From Bacteroidales bacterium UBA1757 (GTDB lineage Bacteria > Bacteroidota > Bacteroidia > Bacteroidales > UBA1402): a stretch of 54,992 nt of DNA. The stretch covers positions 2,651 to 57,642 of the forward strand of contig DCHH01000039.1 of assembly GCA_002315625.1 (NCBI GenBank), read 5' to 3'. Shown here one piece after another: positions 52,701-54,992 of this stretch. The number at the start of each line of letters is the position of its first letter. The first letter of the stretch is position 1. Made by a program: the position numbers and the translations under genes. The notes beneath the pieces were generated by a model. It was not told where the DNA came from, ran no database searches, and saw only the letters and a program-made list of their open reading frames with translations.

Positions 52701-52755
52701 TGACTGCCACCAGTGGGCAGAAAAACAGGGCGAGCAAAAGGGATTTTTTGTTCAT
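49753..52755 (-). CDS. Glycoside hydrolase family 2, secreted (paralogue of the 25.5-kb GH2)
   Basis: 1000 residues from the ATG at 52755, just before the signal peptide (MNKKSLLLALFF...AVMA). Same domain order as the GH2 at 25528-28608 and long identical stretches, e.g. ESCDRVGLIQ, FYECGNESISEEHMAEMKA and RPGTGKRVSSGG, so acid/base Glu in CGNES is kept. A DUF4982-like Ig domain and a C-terminal discoidin-like domain (NELSKWTNDG) follow. It differs by an insertion near residue 540 (NKTYHSTVTNTMVGKD). Divergent from the PL11 lyase across a shared 195-bp control region, which supports a role in rhamnogalacturonan breakdown. Confidence 0.9.
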   Translation of the reverse strand: MNKKSLLLALFFCPLVAVMANVPLNGNLRARYNFNSGWLLHVGDNESFCQKQAPDASWEKVTLPHAFNEDEAFQVSIAEHTDTIVWYRKHFRLPASAKGCKVFLEFEGIRFGGEFWLNGQYLGLHENGVMAFGLDLTPYINYNGENILSARIDNSWRYHEKQTGSTFQWNDRNFNANYGGIPKNVWLHVTPTLYQTLPLFSNLQTTGTYVYAREIDITRKQARLYAESEVRNETGTPQEFSLAMTVEDMDGKEIASFTSSSVRLDAGATSVVRTGGLVNGLHFWSWGYGYLYNVYTSLIVNGKPIDVVKTRTGFRKTAFRDGMVTLNDRVLQMKGYAQRTSNEWPAVGMSVPAWLSDLSNRMVVEGNGNLVRWMHVTPWRQDVESCDRVGLIQAIPAGDAEKDVTGRRWDLRVMLMRDAIIYYRNNPSILFYECGNESISEEHMAEMKAVRDLYDPYGGRAIGSREMLDSEVAEYGGEMLYINKSADIPMWATEYCRDEALRKYWDDFSYPYHKNGDGNKTYHSTVTNTMVGKDASSYNRNQDTFFRELITRWNDYYRVRPGTGKRVSSGGAKIIFSDSNTHYRGTENYRRSGVTDAMRIPKDVYFAHQVMWDGWVDVEKHHSYICGHWNYAPAVEKFGHGFAKDVLVASTGEKVELFVNGTSKGFGERSEHFLFTFKNVVWEPGMVEAVSYDANGNEVSRCTKKTAGQPVALRMTRTEAPDGFKADGADLTLVEIEVVDKDGQRCPLAGNMVHFDLQGCAEWRGGIAQGKDGNYILDRDLPVECGVNRVLVRSTTKAGKVTLTASAEGLSSATLQFASRPVSNQNGLSAYVAADHLPSYLERGETPSTPSFQVTRQAIDIVSAVAGSNEQNVACCWDDNELSKWTNDGILANGWIRFELAHDALISEVELKMDGWRNRSYPISILIDDKEVFRGNTPQTLGYFSIPITPVKGRFVTIQLTGAASQQDAFGGIVEVAGHLEGVTKETANSRLGIVEIEIY

Positions 52756-52848
52756 AGTTTCAGTATATGGGTAATGATATCTCCGAATTTCAGACTGCAA
52801 AGAAAAGAATTCTTTTGTCTGGTATTAGTGCGCAAATATTCAAATCTA

Positions 52849-52880
52849 TGGAAAAACTGAAAATGAACGTTTTTTCCATA
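52849..52880. promoter_or_regulatory. Inverted repeat in the GH2-PL11 divergent control region
   Basis: ATGGAAAAAC (52849-52858) and GTTTTTTCCAT (52870-52880), one extra T in the right arm, 11-nt spacer. A perfect 14-bp palindrome AAAAGAATTCTTTT also lies at 52804-52817. Either could bind a regulator of pectin-use genes. Confidence 0.45.
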
Positions 52881-52921
52881 ACGATGAACTTTAATACCAT
52901 GTGGGTGGATTTTTTGTGAAA

Positions 52922-52929
52922 TAGTTTTG
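52922..52929 (+). promoter_or_regulatory. -7 element of the PL11 gene
   Basis: TAGTTTTG followed by C matches TAnnTTTG; no TTTG 19-20 nt upstream, as is common for activator-dependent promoters. Start expected about 15 nt before the ATG. Confidence 0.5.
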
Positions 52930-52950
52930 CTCCGTCAAAACAATGTTCCC

Positions 52951-54992
52951 ATGAAGAAATATTTAGCGGTATTGGCTGTCGCTTTTTTGCTGGTGGTTCC
53001 AGTGTCGGCCCAAAGGCTGATGGAACGAATGGACAGAGGTCTGGTGGTCATCAACAAGGGTGACAACAAGGCATTTCTGTCGTGGCGTTACCTGGCTACC
53101 GACCCGGAAAATATTGCCTTCAATCTCTACCGGCGGGTAGGAAGCACCATCGCGAAAAAAACGAAAATCAACGACAAGCCCATTTCCGGGGCAACGAATT
53201 ACGAATGGAAAATTCCTTCAGGAGTATCAGCCTTTGATGTGGTCTCCTATTATTATGTGGCTCCCGTGATTGACGGAGTGGAGCAGCAGGAGGACGGCTG
53301 GTGGATGGCTCCGGCCCAAACGCCTGCCAACCGCATTGTCCGCGATTTCAACTACCATCCTCTGCCGAAGGGGTGGCCCAAGATGATGATGAAGTTCTGC
53401 TGGGTGGGCGACCTGAACGGTGACGGACGCTACGATTTTGTCATTGACCGTATGGGGAGCAGCGCTTCGGACGAAGAGGAAGAAGGCGAATCCAAACAGA
53501 ATTATCCATCACAGGTTGAGGCCTATACCTCCGAAGGCAAGTTCCTGTGGCGGATGAGCATGGGTTTCAATGTGGCAATCAGTTCGGGCCAGAACGATAT
53601 GGTGACGGTCTATGACATGGACGGCGACGGCAAGGCCGAGGTGATGGTCTGTGTTTCGGAAGGGACGGTCTTTGCCGACGGTACAACGGTGACCAATGCC
53701 GACGGAACGGTTCACGACTATTCGAAAAGCGCCGGCTCAGCCCCCCAGTGGGTGGCCGTGGTAAACGGAGAGACGGGCGCATACATCACCAAGACGGAAC
53801 TTCCTCATTACAAGGCTATTGCCACAACCCGTTCAGACAAGTGGAAAGACATTGGAGGACATTTTATCATCAATTATCTCGACGGCATAAACCCGTCGCT
53901 GGTCTATGAGTACAAAAACCGCCAGCCCTCGGGCCTCTTTACAGGGGCATACGCGGCGTGGCGGTTTATTGACGGCCAGCTGCAATTGCAATATTCCAAC
54001 CGCTTTTCCCGCAATGCGCAGCAGTATGAGGCCCATCAGGTGCGCGCGGCCGATACCGACGGTGACGGAAAAGATGAATTCGTAGAAATCAGCTATGTGA
54101 TTGATGACGATGGAACCGAGATTGTACAGGCAGAGGGTATCGCCCACGGCGACCGCCATTGTCTGGCCGACATTGACCCCGACCATCCCGGTCTGGAGCA
54201 TTTCTTTATCCAGCAGGGCAATACCTTGGGTATGGGAACATGGGATATTCAGACCGGAAAACTCCTCTCCGCACATTATATGGCGGCAACGGCCGATGTG
54301 GGGCGTGGCATGTGTGCTGCACTTGACCCGGGACAACGGGGAATGCAGTATTTTTCCACGATGAACGATTACCAGCTTTACGGATGTAATGGGGAACTGC
54401 TCACAGGGGCAAAAGGGGCCTTCCCGGCCGAAGCCCTCTGGTGGGGACCCTCGTTGAGCCGTTATATGATCCATCCGGTGGGAAGCGCCGGACTGAATGT
54501 GGCGTTCTCTCAGTACAACACCTCCAGCAAGCAGCTGGAACGGGTACTTCCGAACTTTTACAATGAAGGAAAAGCATATTACCTGCAGGCCTATTATGCA
54601 GGAAGAGCCTCTTTCTGGGGCGATATCCTGGGCGACTGGCGTGAAGAAATGGTGCTGGCCCGACGCGACACGACCGGTTTTGCCGTTGTCTCCACATGGG
54701 ATGTGACTGACCATCGCCAGTATTGTCTCATGCAGAATCCTGCCTACCGTATCCAGACCACCGCCAAGGGGTATTATCAGACCCCCGATGTCGATTTCTA
54801 TATGGCTACCGACATGCCGCTGCCGCCGGTACCTCCGGTTCAGCAGGCCGATTTCTATCTGACGGACGGTGCATCTTTGGCATCAGCCCAGGCCGATTCC
54901 CTTACCGTGATGCTCGACATCCGCAATCCGAACCGGGTCATCACCCTGACCGACGAGGTATCACCCCGCCGTTTGTGGCTGATGAACCCGAA
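52951..54992 (+). CDS. Rhamnogalacturonan lyase, PL11 family (3' end outside window)
   Basis: 680 codons are visible and the frame is still open at the window end. Signal peptide (MKKYLAVLAVAFLLVVPVSA), then RLMERMDRGLVVINKGDN and FLSWRYLATDPENIAFNLYR, the N-terminal signature of PL11 enzymes such as YesW. Repeated acidic loops (DLNGDGRYD, DMDGDGKAE, DTDGDGKDE, DIDPDHPG) form the calcium-binding eight-bladed propeller. Cuts the rhamnose-galacturonate backbone of rhamnogalacturonan-I by beta-elimination. After about residue 615 a second, unrelated C-terminal segment begins (QQADFYLTDGASLASAQAD), possibly a sorting or binding domain. Confidence 0.93.
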   Translation, partial: MKKYLAVLAVAFLLVVPVSAQRLMERMDRGLVVINKGDNKAFLSWRYLATDPENIAFNLYRRVGSTIAKKTKINDKPISGATNYEWKIPSGVSAFDVVSYYYVAPVIDGVEQQEDGWWMAPAQTPANRIVRDFNYHPLPKGWPKMMMKFCWVGDLNGDGRYDFVIDRMGSSASDEEEEGESKQNYPSQVEAYTSEGKFLWRMSMGFNVAISSGQNDMVTVYDMDGDGKAEVMVCVSEGTVFADGTTVTNADGTVHDYSKSAGSAPQWVAVVNGETGAYITKTELPHYKAIATTRSDKWKDIGGHFIINYLDGINPSLVYEYKNRQPSGLFTGAYAAWRFIDGQLQLQYSNRFSRNAQQYEAHQVRAADTDGDGKDEFVEISYVIDDDGTEIVQAEGIAHGDRHCLADIDPDHPGLEHFFIQQGNTLGMGTWDIQTGKLLSAHYMAATADVGRGMCAALDPGQRGMQYFSTMNDYQLYGCNGELLTGAKGAFPAEALWWGPSLSRYMIHPVGSAGLNVAFSQYNTSSKQLERVLPNFYNEGKAYYLQAYYAGRASFWGDILGDWREEMVLARRDTTGFAVVSTWDVTDHRQYCLMQNPAYRIQTTAKGYYQTPDVDFYMATDMPLPPVPPVQQADFYLTDGASLASAQADSLTVMLDIRNPNRVITLTDEVSPRRLWLMNP

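Noticed and set aside
53833..54714. 293-residue open frame on the minus strand
   Set aside because: Antisense to the PL11 lyase; the plus-strand frame carries the repeated calcium-binding loops and runs through the whole region.

Overview
The window comes from a Bacteroidota genome, most likely a gut or host-associated Bacteroidales (Bacteroides/Prevotella/Paraprevotella range; species not resolved). The evidence is the conserved murI-skp-skp-bamA-uppS-DUF6089 block, several lineage-restricted DUF families (6242, 6452, 6048, 4199, 2723), AT-rich promoters of the Bacteroidota type (TTTG, about 19 nt, TAnnTTTG), short A-rich translation leaders, and a pectin-type polysaccharide-degrading set of GH2, GH28 and PL11 enzymes.

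Layout. 1-471 is the 3' end of a rubrerythrin gene, ending at a shared bidirectional terminator. 529-8064 (minus) is an envelope-biogenesis block: glutamate racemase, two Skp/OmpH chaperones, BamA, undecaprenyl diphosphate synthase, a DUF6089 (PorG-like) barrel and a DUF6242 lipoprotein. 8182-10191 (minus) holds comF-recX-prmC, divergent from ribD. 11224-15084 (minus) pairs a NodB-type deacetylase with a large DUF2723 (TMEM260-like) membrane glycosyltransferase. 15265-18230 (plus) is a two-gene unit with a good promoter; its second protein joins two helix-hairpin-helix motifs to what looks like an outer-membrane barrel. 18234-32019 (minus) is a closely packed 14-kb row: rpe, clc, fmt, a GH2 enzyme, a bacterial alpha-2-macroglobulin and penicillin-binding protein 1C. 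An ECF-type sigma factor lies just upstream of it.

33133-40320 (plus) runs DUF4199, a DPM1-like glycosyltransferase, DUF6452, DUF6048, apbE, grpE, dnaJ and a GH28 enzyme whose start codon overlaps the dnaJ stop. 40337-47022 is accessory in character: a ParE/RelE-type toxin-antitoxin pair, a C69 dipeptidase, a hipBA pair, a decayed fragment of a GyrI-like gene ending at a 116-bp nested inverted repeat, a DUF234-type ATPase and an S41 peptidase lipoprotein. 47177-54992 is the carbohydrate end: a GH2 beta-galactosidase, three REP-like palindromes with compensatory stem changes, a second GH2 paralogous to the one at 25.5-28.6 kb, and a divergent PL11 rhamnogalacturonan lyase cut off by the window end.

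How the genes work together. Much of the window serves the cell envelope: precursor and carrier-lipid synthesis (murI, uppS), outer-membrane protein insertion (skp, bamA), peptidoglycan polymerisation with its protease-trapping partner (pbpC, A2M) and surface glycosylation. The right end and the GH28 gene point to degradation of rhamnogalacturonan-I or related pectin side chains. No rRNA, tRNA, CRISPR array or intact insertion sequence was seen. Start codons were often moved inward from the longest possible frame, because a promoter-like motif, a signal peptide or the family's usual N-terminus showed the longer start to be unlikely.
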